Below, one piece after another: positions 45,962-56,608 of a DNA stretch of 64,000 nucleotides (its first letter is position 1; each line of letters starts with the position of its first letter). This DNA comes from Trichodelitschia bisporula. Its lineage: Eukaryota; Ascomycota; Dothideomycetes; Phaeotrichales; Phaeotrichaceae. Made by a program: the position numbers and the translations under genes. The notes beneath the pieces were generated by a model. That model searched no databases. It worked only from the letters and a program-made list of their open reading frames with translations, and was not told the DNA's origin. The DNA lies in assembly GCA_010356995.1 (NCBI GenBank), contig ML996698.1, forward strand, positions 121,923 to 185,922, written 5' to 3'.

Positions 45962-46684
45962 ATGCCGTTCCGCATCCGCGACGCCGTCCCCGACGCCTCA
46001 AACACCGATGCCAAGTTCATCACAGCCGCCTTCGACTCATGCATCCCGCACCTGGCCACTATCGGCAGCGCCAGCCCATGGGGAACCGACTCGCTGTCTT
46101 CGGTCCGCCCCAACCTCATCGACCGCTACATCGCCGCCGTCGCCGACGCCGAGAGATACCGTCTCACCAGTTCCGGCCCCCCGGTGCGCGTCCTGATTGC
46201 CGACGCCCGCCTGCCGAGCGGGGAGTACCTCCCTGTAGGCGCGGCGACCCTGCGCGGGGGATACATCTCCAAGTATGTGCTGGAGCAGAAGCACTTGCAG
46301 GACGTAACCAGCAGGGGGTTGGCTGGGGAAGAGGGCGGGTTAATGTTCTTGGAGACTCTCGTCACGGATTTCAGCGAGGCGACCAGAGAGTATCGCAAGG
46401 GTGCCGCGGCCGCGCTGGTGAAGTATAAGCGGGAGTGGGTGGGGACGGAGTTGGGGATGAGTGTGATTTACCTTGACTGCTGGGCAGGGAACGAAGGGAA
46501 GTTGTTTAAGTATGTCACTTTCCTGGAGTGACCCAAGACGCTAGGGCTGAGATGGAGAAATTTACGTGAGGCGATATGCTGACCGAGAGACAGGTTCTAC
46601 GAAGCACAGGGCTTTCAAAAGGTGGATGGGTTTATGTCTGAGGGGTGGTCGGGTATGTTTATGCGAATGGACCTTGGGAAGTAG
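45962..46684 (+). CDS. GNAT-family N-acetyltransferase, copy A
   Basis: Exons 45962-46509 and 46594-46684 (GTATGT...ACAG, phase 2) give 212 aa from the ATG after CCAGCAACC. The acetyl-CoA fold is shown by the beta-strand pair with VGAATLRGGYISKYVL, the MFLETLVTDF strand, the REYRKGAAAALVKY pyrophosphate-loop region and the C-terminal LDCWAGNEGKLFKFYEAQGF, a typical GNAT motif B. The acceptor substrate is unknown. Without the intron the frame stops at 46531 and loses the last strand, so the spliced form is preferred. It is transcribed away from the GTPase-patatin gene. By eye it is about 90% identical to copy B. Confidence 0.85.
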
Positions 46685-47240
46685 GATGCGGAGTAGTAAG
46701 GGTTCTTCAGATAAGCTTTTGTTTCGGAGCATAAATCTGGCTTTCGCAACTGGAATCAGCATGGTGATGTTGTCATCCAGGGGTTGCCACTGATTCTCTG
46801 AGTGAGTAATCGTCGCCCTTGATGGGATGAGTGCGAGTAGCCTTGATTTCCGAGATACCCGTGGGTCAATACTGCTCCTTCCTTCAAGTCAAGCAATCCG
46901 AGCATCACTATCCGGGATAGGAGATTGTCAGCAGGAGCTGGGAGAGTGTGAGATCTTTATCGGTGTGCGTACTTCGAAGGTAGAGCTGCAAATGGGTCAT
47001 GTGATGCCGGTTGGCCTTCGGCGGAACCGTTATCGGGGGTGCGCACGGGCCAGCTTGTCCTATGGGGTTAATATGCAGCGGTAGGGCTGGGCGTTGATGG
47101 GTGAGGGCTGGGGTTGGGGGGGATGGATGGGGGGGTGGGTTGTTGAGCTGCGTTGTTTCTTGTTTTTGTTTCTAATTCTACATTTGACAGCAAGAGACGC
47201 TCCTGCGCCTGTGGCTGCGCGTTTGGACGGCTGAAGTCTG
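46685..47240. other. end of block A and leader of the inverted PLA2 copy
   Basis: Up to about 47056 the sequence matches the flank of GNAT copy B. From there it matches, in inverted orientation, the leader of the PLA2 gene near 10.59 kb (shared GGTTAATATGCNGCGGTAGG). Confidence 0.7.
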
Positions 47241-48712
47241 ATGGTACGCGGGGCACACTTCACCGGTTGGAGATGGCGGTGGGTGGGAGTATTGGTTTGG
47301 TGTGTGGTCGCGACGGCGGAAGCAGCCCGGCCATGCGTATTCCCTGAGGGACGAGAAGCGGTTTTTGTAAGTCCGCCCTCTATTCTACCCCGGACTCCGG
47401 GGTTCAGGCTTAGGCCGGGGGCGGGGCGCGAAGGGTGAGTGCCTTTAATGAGTGACGGTTACGGGCTGACGGGATAGATGGTCGGATTTGGTACTGGGCA
47501 AAGAGCGGGTGGCAGTATGGGAGGATGGGGTTTGGGTCCGGCGAGGATGGGGGTGAGGGTGAGGGCGGGGCCTATCTGACAAGCGTCTTCGGCGTCGAGT
47601 GTGACGGCAGCCTCACGATGCACCTCCCGCCGGGCAAGGCGCCGGTACGCCACCGTTCCGCCGGCCATCTACGCGCTCGAGATCTCTGTCCTCGTCCCTC
47701 CTCCCGCATGCGCCGGTGGCTCTCCACCATTCTCCCCACCCTCCACCGGCGCCAAACCCCCTCCCACACCACGCACTACGACCTCTTTGCCTTCCTCACC
47801 TCCCCAGTATGGGGTCTCGTCAACGACCGCGAGCAAGAAAGGGTACGCGCCGCGCTGTCCAGTGATGCCGTTTGGGTTAGTAGCGGAGGAGAAGCACTGC
47901 GCACGGCCGGCGAGTTTTAATGGGTGTGGGGCGGAGAATGGGATGAAGGTGCCGGATTTTAGGTTTACGGTTTGTTGTAATATGCATGATTTGTGCTATG
48001 GTAAGTCAACCAGACCCTTGGGAAGAGAGATGGGGAAGAGAGGAGAGGGAGAGTGGGGAGTGATGATGGGATAGAGGCTAATGGGGATGCTCAGATGATT
48101 GCGGTACGCCATTCGAGGAATGCAACGCCCGCTTCCGCGATTGCATGCACGCCGCCTGCCACGCGTACTACGGGAGCGACACCAACACCGGCCCTCCAAC
48201 AACTACCAAACCCTCCTCTACCTCCACCAGCAAAGCGTCCACCACCAGTAGACCTCCCACCACAGGCCCCGCCCGGCGTGCCTCCTCCACCGCCTCTCCT
48301 AGTACCATCCCCCCCTCCACCAAACCCACCGCCCCTCCCCCTCCCTCCGCAACCCAACCCCCTCTCCTGGACCCACTGGGGCTGCGACCTGCTAGCCAAC
48401 ACCTACGCCGAAGCCGTCGGCACCTTATTCGGGGGGTGGTCCTTTGCGCTGTCCACCGCCGACCGGTGCGCCTGCGCGTGTCCCGCAGAGACATTTGACT
48501 GCGGAGATATCTGCCTTAGGAACTGCACCGAGCGCTGCAGCGTGCTAAACTGCGCCGACCCGGCTGTGGGCGCAGTACCAAAACGGCTGGGGTGGGGGAG
48601 GGAAGGTGTAGTGCCCATAAGTAGTGGGAGTGCGGCGCCGAGTGGGGCTAATGTCACGGTTTTCACTTCGGGGGGTAACCTACAAAGTTCCACCGAATGT
48701 ACTGCGTATTGA
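47241..48712 (+). pseudogene. truncated inverted duplicate of the phospholipase A2 gene
   Basis: This copy keeps the signal peptide start (MVRGAHFTGWRW), RPCVFPEGREAVF, GYLTSVFGVECDGSLTMHL-like and ARPASFNGCGAENG segments and the catalytic CCNMHDLCY, then the second Cys-rich region. The part of intron 1 and exon 2 around the acceptor is missing, the frame is shifted before the catalytic domain, and homology stops near 48675, before the Ser/Thr/Lys tail. It has no pure homopolymer. It is probably a non-functional duplicate, though short products cannot be excluded. Confidence 0.8.
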
Positions 48713-48997
48713 CTGCAAAACTGGAGCTTCCTGCAAAGCTTGGCCTAGTAACTGGTGGCGATGCAGTTTGCACAAGTTGCATGGACCCTGTGGTCCTCTT
48801 GTTACATCCGTCTTTTATTTACTCTACACTTTGGTTCCTTACATCACCACGTTACCGTGACACCATTGTGTCAAACCAGGTGTCTCTACGTCTCACATGG
48901 CATCACCGGACGACGGATAACTGAAGTACCCAAGCTGGCTGCCAGGCAAGAATCCCAGCTTCCGAGGGGATAGCATCTATATTACAGACGGCTAATG
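48713..48997. other. spacer between PLA2 copy and block B
   Basis: About 285 bp with no frame or repeat of note. Block B homology begins at the stop codon of GTPase-patatin copy B. Confidence 0.5.
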
Positions 48998-51900
48998 CTA
49001 CATCAAGATACATGAGCAACATCCCCCAGCAACCTCCGACGCACTTGTGGATCTGCCGGCCAATGTCGAAGGTCGAATAGTGGTAGGCTGAGCAGCAAAG
49101 GGTCGATCCGTACGAGTACGGGACTGAGACCGGGCACTGGGAGGACGATTAGACCATGACCGTGTAGTTTCAGGTCCCGTCGGCCCGGGGCCACTTTGGG
49201 GCTTGGTGGAATCCGGGGAGGTCCCAAAGTGCTGCTCACGCGTCACGTCATTAGATGAACAGAAAGGGGTGAAGGAGCCTCACTCTTGTTTGCTGTGACT
49301 GGCTGTCCCTAGCAAGGGATGTCTTGGAAGAACACTCCCCTCCGACCCCAGGAATTATGAAGCTCGGATCTCGTGGATGTTCGTTGACCAGCACACTTTC
49401 TGAGTTTGAAGAAGTTTGCAACGTACTATCCAAAAATACATTTATTATAAACATGGAGAAGAGGGCCGGAAACCTTACATTTGTTTGCCGCGACAATGCA
49501 TCCTAATGAGTAAGTTAGGCAGCCTAGCATTCTGGGGCTCTGCAACTACGTTGATCTTTGGAGCCAGAAGGTTAGATCCATTCTGAGCATTACAGCGAAG
49601 GGCTGGAGATGGCCGAATTAATGTCATGTACCAGGTCCAGATTGTCCAGCATGACTGGGCGCGGAAACCTGCTTATTGAGTGTCGATGCGAACCCTCCCC
49701 ACGCGACATGAGCAACGACATATCAACTTTAGCATCCCTCGTGGAGACTTCCAGGTCGAGGATGTACAAATCGAATATCGATCCGTACATCATTAGCCTA
49801 AAGGCTTCGCCAAGCGCAATCTGAGAGAGCATTAGAGATCCCGAAGCGGCATTTAATAAGATCCCTTATCGGGCAGATGTCGGGGCTTGCAATCTTCCCG
49901 TTCACCTTTCAGAGGCAGTCGTACTCACCTTTTGAATAAGTCTTCCGCTTCCTACGCCTGTGCACTCTCGAACTTCGAGAAAGAGTTCCTCACCGCTCAT
50001 TTGCCGTCGATCAAAAAAGGTTCCCAGAGCTTCGATATAGCCCGAGTTGTCATTGAAGCGGCAGATAACTTTTCCTTTTCGCAAAGCGTGTAAGCGGCGT
50101 AAGAAAGGTGGGAGGACTGACACTTACCCGACACCTTGTACCCCTGTCCTCGACCTACGGGCGACGGCGAGTACGAGACTGCGAAGAAGAACTGACTGGC
50201 AACCAGTTTCATCGTCAACCTATCAATGACCTTTGATTGAGTCTTCAGGTATTCCCGAGTTTGCCTCTGGATGCTGACAAAGTCCTTCACTGCAGAGATG
50301 TCGTTGCGTGGGTCGGTCTTCAGTCGAGAACTAGGGTTTATTCGAACGTAGCGGTCTTTCATTTGAGGTGCCGCATTTGATTGAACTGTGTCCATGAAAT
50401 CTCGCCAAGTTTTGTCCGCATCCGGGATACTGCGACCGCGAGATTCCATCTAACCTCTTAGCGGATTTCGCCACACTCAACAAAAAAACGTACCAATTGC
50501 CGGGATAGACGATGACCAGGACATCGAATGGAGTCTATCTTGTCGCTAGCATCAACAGATCCAGCGCCGCTGTGTCCGGAACCAATTGAAAGCATGAGGT
50601 CGGGGTCGGAGTCAGCTACGTCTGACCAAAGATGCTTCCTCTCTGCGTCAACCATTTTTATCGGATTGTTGTTGATCAGCGTGCCATCCAAATAGCTTCG
50701 ATGTGTTTTTGAATGCGTAAATGGCTTGAATAGTGGGCGAACGGCGAATGCGGCTGCGCCTGCCTCCCATACTTTCAATTCTGCTCCGCGATCATCAGGT
50801 CTGTGAAACTCATATTCGCCAGAAGGACTTGCGGAACGGCTGTAATTCGCCAGAAGGACCGGTTTCCGACTTATTTGGTCGGTTGCCGTCACGGCAACTT
50901 TGATGTTGTGGTGAACTCGGCCCGGTTCATGATGTCCGAAGAGGAAAGTTCTTCCCAGGCTTGGTTTCAAGGTCTCATACAGAGGGGTTGTTTTTAGAAC
51001 GCTCCCGTGGCGTAAGGTAACCAGTTTATTGATGAAGGGAACTTTGGAAAGCTCACGTTTCCTGAAGGCGGTGTTGCGAAGTGTAACGAGGTCGTCGGTG
51101 CATTCATCAATCGTTTTCTCTCTGACGCCGAGTTTAAGCGCTAAGATTGCACCGGCGCTAGAAAGAAGTTAGCAAGCTCTGTCCACACTCAAGGCTGGTG
51201 GATATACCCGGAACCGATGATCATATCAAAGAACGCCTGTATGGGGATGCCTGATGGAAGCCCCTTTTGAATAGCCCTGAGAACTTCCAGTTGGACGACA
51301 GGGAGGGCTCCTCCACTGATCGCCGATTAGCTTTGTTTCAAGTATTGCCAGGCAGCACCCACCCATCAAGGCTCAGCAGTCGTACACTTGCATGCGGTGG
51401 TTTGAATCGGAAAGCCTGTTCTACCGGTGCCACATCCGGAGAAAGTACATGGAGAGGGCAATTTTTCAGCTTAACTGAATTCAGGGTAACCAGCTTGACT
51501 CCGTGTGCGTGAACACACTTTGTGCAGAGTACATGTCCACAGGTCAGTGGATGCTCCGGAATAGTTGCCAAACAACCAAAGCATGTTGTCTGGCTGAAAA
51601 AATTCTCCCACCCGTAGTTAAAAACTTCGAGGAAGTTTTCAATATTCTTCAAGTGCAAGGGCCATATGTCGTCAATACCTTCACGGGTGGGGCCAGAGGA
51701 AAGCCGAGTTTTTAAGTCATCCTGGATGCCAGATATGGTACTTCTGATGAGGTCAATCCATTTGCCGACCTCCGGGCTTGAAAATCGTGGGTCCGGCTCA
51801 TATTCACCTCGTTCAATGACGCGCCCTCCAATGTCTTGATGGCCTTTTGGACCGTGCCTTAACTTGACATTGACGCAGTGCCTACCTTCCTTGCTGAAGC

Positions 51901-53817
51901 TGCATGTCCAATATTGATCGCAAAAGGTTATGAAAGCTTCCTCAAACGATGGCTGGTACTGGTGAAAAATTTGAGAGTCGGTTGCCCATCCTCCTCGCGG
52001 TTAACAGAAACACATATATTGATTGTTTAACGTTCGTACCTTGTTTGCGCACTCTCATGACGTCAAGAACAACGCATGACGCCACCAGTTGGGTGAATGC
52101 ACCGTATATGGCCTCATCTCTGTACCTATCCCGCGCATCACAGATGCAGGCAGCGAGCCGAACAACGTGGTTGGCGAAGTTTTGCGGGATCGGATTGAGC
52201 CTGAGTGATACTTTGACGAAGTTGAAGGGCGCGTCCAGCTTCTCGGTAAAGTGATCGAGAGCGAATCGCAAGTACATGTTGAATGTTTGTGCCGTAAGAA
52301 GCATATGCGCTCTTTGCTTTTCCTGGTTGGACTTGTCGCAGCCGTCCTGGATGTTCTCCCTCAGCTTGTCAAGTTGCGTATTCAAGCGGTTGTATTGGCC
52401 ACCAGTTGGGGCGGGAAGTGGGACGACAGTGAACGAGGAATAGTACCGCAGGATGAGGTCTTCGATGGTCTGGACTTTCGATTCTGTGGCGCCCGCTTCC
52501 AGTGAGACAGCGGCGCGATTCACATTCAAGTCTGCCATAAGCTTCTGTGCATGCTTTCCATCCAAGTTGTTAACATAGTCCAGCAGTTCTCGCGTAGCTT
52601 TATCAGTGTCCCATTCATCTTCAGGGTTTTTGCGGGAAGGTACTGCGGCATTCAAAGCTAGAATGATATGCGGAAGAGTTGGCTGGTTGACCGATGTTTC
52701 AAGAGAATCCGCCCCCCACTCAATTAGATTGTACAATGCATCTTGAAAGGTCCTAATAGTTGTTAGGCTGAAAGGTTGTCTACAGAAAATGGTGCTTACT
52801 TCGGGTTCTTGCACACATAAACGACGACGTCAGAGAATGCGTAGAGCACGCGCGGGTACAGGTGACCAACAGCGAATCGTCTGTCGGAAACCGAAACGCC
52901 CGGCTGCATCCTTGATGGTGGTGGACTTTTGGAGTCGGACCTGGCCCATTGTAACACTCGTATACAGCTCGCAGGGGTCACGGGATCAGGGTCGCCAGGT
53001 CGGTGCCGTCGGTTTGCCATTGGCAGCAAGTCGCCGCCCTTCAAGCCCTCGCAGTCGGCATAGAGAATGGGCCTTTCCTTCTGGCACGAGTCGGGGTCAG
53101 CGTATAGATGGACGTCAGCTGATATAGGGATTGTGTCGTTCGATGCCTCCACAACGGGAGTTGGAAACTCTCCGGGTCTGCATCGAGTCTCAACAAGCAT
53201 TTTGATTAGAATGCTCTTGCCCGCACCTGTCGAGTACAGTGTTAGAAACACTTGTACTCAAGTCTAGGAAACGTACCGGTCTCGCCCACGAACGACACGA
53301 GCTGCGGGTATTTCAAGGACGCATCGCCTCCAGCGTATCGGGCGAAGGTATTGCTGTATGCCTCAAACTCTTCTAAGACGGGGGTATCGGGGCCATTCTG
53401 CGCCCATCCTTCACCAAGTTAAACATGTGGTGGCCAGGAAACAGGTTACTACGTACCAAACCACTTCGTGTCTTCGTCAAATACGTGGGCTTCCCCGTCA
53501 CTCGAGGCGGTAAGGATATCGGCGAGCCGTTTATACACTAGGTAGGGTGTCTTCTCGTGCACACTCTGTCTCGGCAACCTCATGCGGTGAGCGAGTTGTT
53601 CGTCCCAGCAGTCATCACAGAGGATAACTTCACAACTCGGACAGAACCACAAGGACGCTTCCCTGGTCGTGCATCCGCCCTGACACTTAGTCGAACCTAC
53701 ATCCCCCGACACCGTATCCACCGAGTTCTCAACATTGAGGGAGCTGTTGGAATCTGTCTCCTCCACGGTGACCGGCTCGATGCGATCCACGGTGTCCGAC
53801 TCGATGCGACGAGACAT
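48998..53817 (-). CDS. zinc finger/GBP-like GTPase/RING-like/pseudo-patatin protein with CaaX tail, copy B
   Basis: Thirteen exons in phase (53817-53457, 53408-53277, 53226-52800, 52752-52040, 51990-51363, 51315-51208, 51157-50494, 50449-50128, 50074-49929, 49820-49632, 49555-49479, 49425-49284, 49231-48998) give about 1380 aa. A stop lies just upstream of the ATG. Domains as in copy A: N-terminal zinc finger (CPSCEVILCDDCW), P-loop GETGAGKSI (Lys168), YADCEGLKGGD, RING-like CFGC...CGHVLCTKC, and a patatin-like domain with LDGGGALPVV, elbow GSGAG lacking the nucleophile Ser, and YLDGT...NNP. The C-terminus is an Arg/Ser/Thr linker (NRPPSARSQSRTRT) ending GGCCSCILM; CILM is a CaaX box with extra cysteines, so prenylation and membrane attachment are expected. 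Animal GBPs also carry CaaX ends. Fungal patatin NLRs act in incompatibility; function here is inferred only. Confidence 0.78.
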
Positions 53818-55328
53818 GCAGAAGCCTTAGACGCGAGCAACAGGGCAGTTCAGCACACGAAGTGGAAGAAAATGCGGGAAATGCCAATATCAAGGCGCGG
53901 CTGAAAAGAAAAGCGGCTAAGTGGTGACCACACTGACGGGGCATAAAAACGGATAAACCAAGTTCGCTGGACAAAATATGAGGTGTCAGCGAACATTGCA
54001 TTTTTGCCTTACGCGCATTTAGAGTAAGATAAAACAAGCCCCATCCCGTGCGGCTCTGTGGGAGGAACGTACCTCGTAGAATGTTCCAGCCGACTGCATA
54101 ATGCAGCGCTTTGCTGTGTCGTGCGTTGCTGTGTACGATAGCGCGTCCTGCGTGTCACCTTCAATCGGATCAGCGTTCTTCCGGTCCGTGCCAGCTTGAA
54201 CTGCGGGCAGTTTTCTCCAACAAGAAGACTGCACTCCACACCATCTTCTGCTGTATGCCCCGGGCGCCGTCGACTGTACACGTTTCCTCCATCCGCAGCT
54301 GCGCGGTGGACGTTCCAACCAATGTGATAAATTTCTTCGAGTCCACGTTTACCCTTCGATGGCCTTGGTGTTGCAATAGGCTAAATGATGCTGCAACGAT
54401 GCTGGGAACCTTGCTCCATGCTTAGTTAAGGGTGGGCCCGGAATCTGGTGGACCAGAACCTAAGGTATCTCTCTTTGGTGCTTTTGGCTGTGCAAGCTCA
54501 GTGAGTGGTGCACCGAGATAAGAAAGAGATTTCAGCTCTCAGCAACTCAAAGGAATCTAACAATCCTGTTTGGTGTAGTCCCGGCTTTCGGATGTACCCG
54601 TAGACCGAGTCCAGGCATTCATCTATCACTCGCTTTGGTCGGATTTGTCGTCGTGAAATTGTCAGTCAACAGCGAGGAAACGGCCTCATGCAGATCATTC
54701 AACAGCTTGTGTTTTTTGCCCACGTGGCAGGCAGTCCGCCATACCGTCTCAGCCTTGTCCGCCTCCTCGGGCAGCCTTGTTTGTACCTACTAAGCCATAT
54801 GCGTTAAGCAGAACCTCACCTCCATCCATCCTAGAGAAGCAGAAGTCCCCGATCCTGCGCCATTGTATACTTACATCCGAACCTAGGAACCGCCTCCGTG
54901 CCCGCACTTTCATAGGCCTCATTCAACGTCGCGCGTACGTTACCTCTAAGGTGCAAGCCCGCCCACGTCATCCACAGGCTAACCTAAAAAGTGATAGACC
55001 CTCCCAAAAAGTTGTAGCCGGCTTTTGTCAAACATTTTGCCAAGTAAGAAGCAGAGACTATCAGATGGGGTTCCTTCACTTTTTCGGGTAGCCCTTGGTC
55101 CCTCCACTACGCATCGCGTCACCCTGGTTCGGAGAAATGCTTTTCCGGCGCATGTCAGCATCGGCATTCCAACTAGATGACGAGTTGAAGCGTTTCAACT
55201 ATTCTGACGTAGTAGTATCAATAGAGCCTGGTGTTACTAGGCGCATCCTGGCCGCCCGTCAATCTGGAGCACTCTGTCATCTCACCCCAACCCCATCCAA
55301 GATCCCATAAGCCGCCAATCCAGCAACC
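53818..55328. other. divergent promoter region, block B
   Basis: The first ~250 bases resemble block A. The middle part, about 54.4-55.2 kb, is not shared with block A. A 45-bp segment near 54930 recurs at 58215. No gene was supported. Confidence 0.5.
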
Positions 55329-56052
55329 ATGCCGTTCCGCATCCGCGACGCCGTCCCCGACGCCTCAAACACCGATGCCAAGTTCATCACATCCGCCTTC
55401 GACTCATGCATCCCGCACCTGGCCACCATCGGCAGCGCCAGCCAATGGGGAACCGACTCGCTGTCTTCGGCCCGCCCCAACCTGATCGACCGCTACATCT
55501 CCGCCGTCGCCGATGCCGAGAGATACCGTCTTACCCGTTCCGGCCCACCTGTGCGCGTCCTGATTGCCGAGGCCCACCTGCCGAGCGGGGAGTACCTCCC
55601 TGTAGGCGCGGCGACCCTGCGCGGGGGATACATCTCCAAGTATGTGCTGGACCAGAAACACTTGCAGGACGTAACTAGCAGGGCGTTGGCTGGGGAAGAG
55701 GGTGAGTTTATGTTCTTGGAGACTCTTGTCACGGATTTCAGCCAGGCGACCAGAGAGTATCGCAAGGGTGCCGGGGCCGCGCTGGTGAAGTATACGCGGG
55801 AGTGGGTGGGGACGGAGCTGGGGATGGGTGTTATTTACCTCGACTGCTGGGCGGGGAATGAAGGGAAGTTGGTTAGGTACGTCAATTTCCTGGAGTGACC
55901 GAGAACCCTAGGGGTTGAGAGGGAGAAATTTACGTGAGGCGAGATGCTGACCGAGAGGCAGGTTCTACGAGGCACAGGGCTTTAAAAAGGTGGATGGATT
56001 TGTGTCTGAGGGGTGGGCGGGTATGTTTATGCGAATGGACCTTGGGAGGTAG
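55329..56052 (+). CDS. GNAT-family N-acetyltransferase, copy B
   Basis: Exons 55329-55876 and 55962-56052 have the same lengths as in copy A (548 and 91 bp) and give 212 aa. It shares the VGAATLRGGYISKYVL strand, REYRKGAGAALVKY loop and LDCWAGNEGKLVRFYEAQGF motif. About 17 of 190 first-exon residues differ from copy A. The intact frame, conserved intron and conserved flanks suggest that both copies are functional. The substrate is unknown. Confidence 0.85.
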
Positions 56053-56608
56053 GATGCGGAGTAGTAAGGGTTCTTCAGATAGGATTTTGTTTCGGAGCAC
56101 AAATCTGGCTTTCGAGACTGGAACCAGCATGGTGATGTTGTCATCCAGGGGTTGTCACTGATTCTCTGAGTGAGTAATCGTTTTCCTTGCTGGGATGAGT
56201 GCGAGTAATTTCCGAGATATTCTGGGTCAATAATGCTCTTCCTTCAAGTTTAGTAATCCAAGCATCGCTATCCGGGTAGGAAATTGTCAGCAGGAGCTGG
56301 GAGAGTGTGAGATCTTGATCAGTGTGCATACTTCGAAGGTAGAGATGAGAGTGGGCTACATGATGCCGGTTTGCCGGCGGTCGAACCGTTGTCCCGTTTT
56401 AGGGGTGCGCACAGGCCACCTTGTTCTGCCAAGCGGTCGGGCTATCATCGAATAGAGAGTCATTTCCGCAGTTGTAGTCTTTCACGACATCTTTAACCTA
56501 CTGCGTAGACGCTCTGAGTTCGCGAGAGAAATGCATTCGCCGATGCAAGCTCTTCCCGTCCTAAATGTCAGCGGTCACGAAGCAAGTACTTCCCATCTTC
56601 AAATCCAG

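Larger units (their letters stand above)
38309..47056. repeat. segmental duplication, block A
   Basis: This block contains the CaaX gene, GTPase-patatin copy A and GNAT copy A and matches 48998-56430 in the same orientation and gene order. Exon lengths of the large gene agree exactly between blocks for exons 2, 4-7 and 9. Similarity continues past the GNAT stop to about 47056, where the inverted PLA2 copy begins. Confidence 0.85.
48998..56430. repeat. segmental duplication, block B
   Basis: The partner of block A (38309-47056), in direct orientation. It lacks the separate CaaX gene body and the 0.8-kb extra segment. The GNAT gene and its flanks are markedly more similar to block A than is the GTPase-patatin gene. 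Confidence 0.85.

Noticed and set aside
46487-46531. GNAT reading frame ending at 46531
   Set aside because: Reading through the GTATGT donor loses the last GNAT strand; the spliced form restores FYEAQGF and is matched exactly in copy B.
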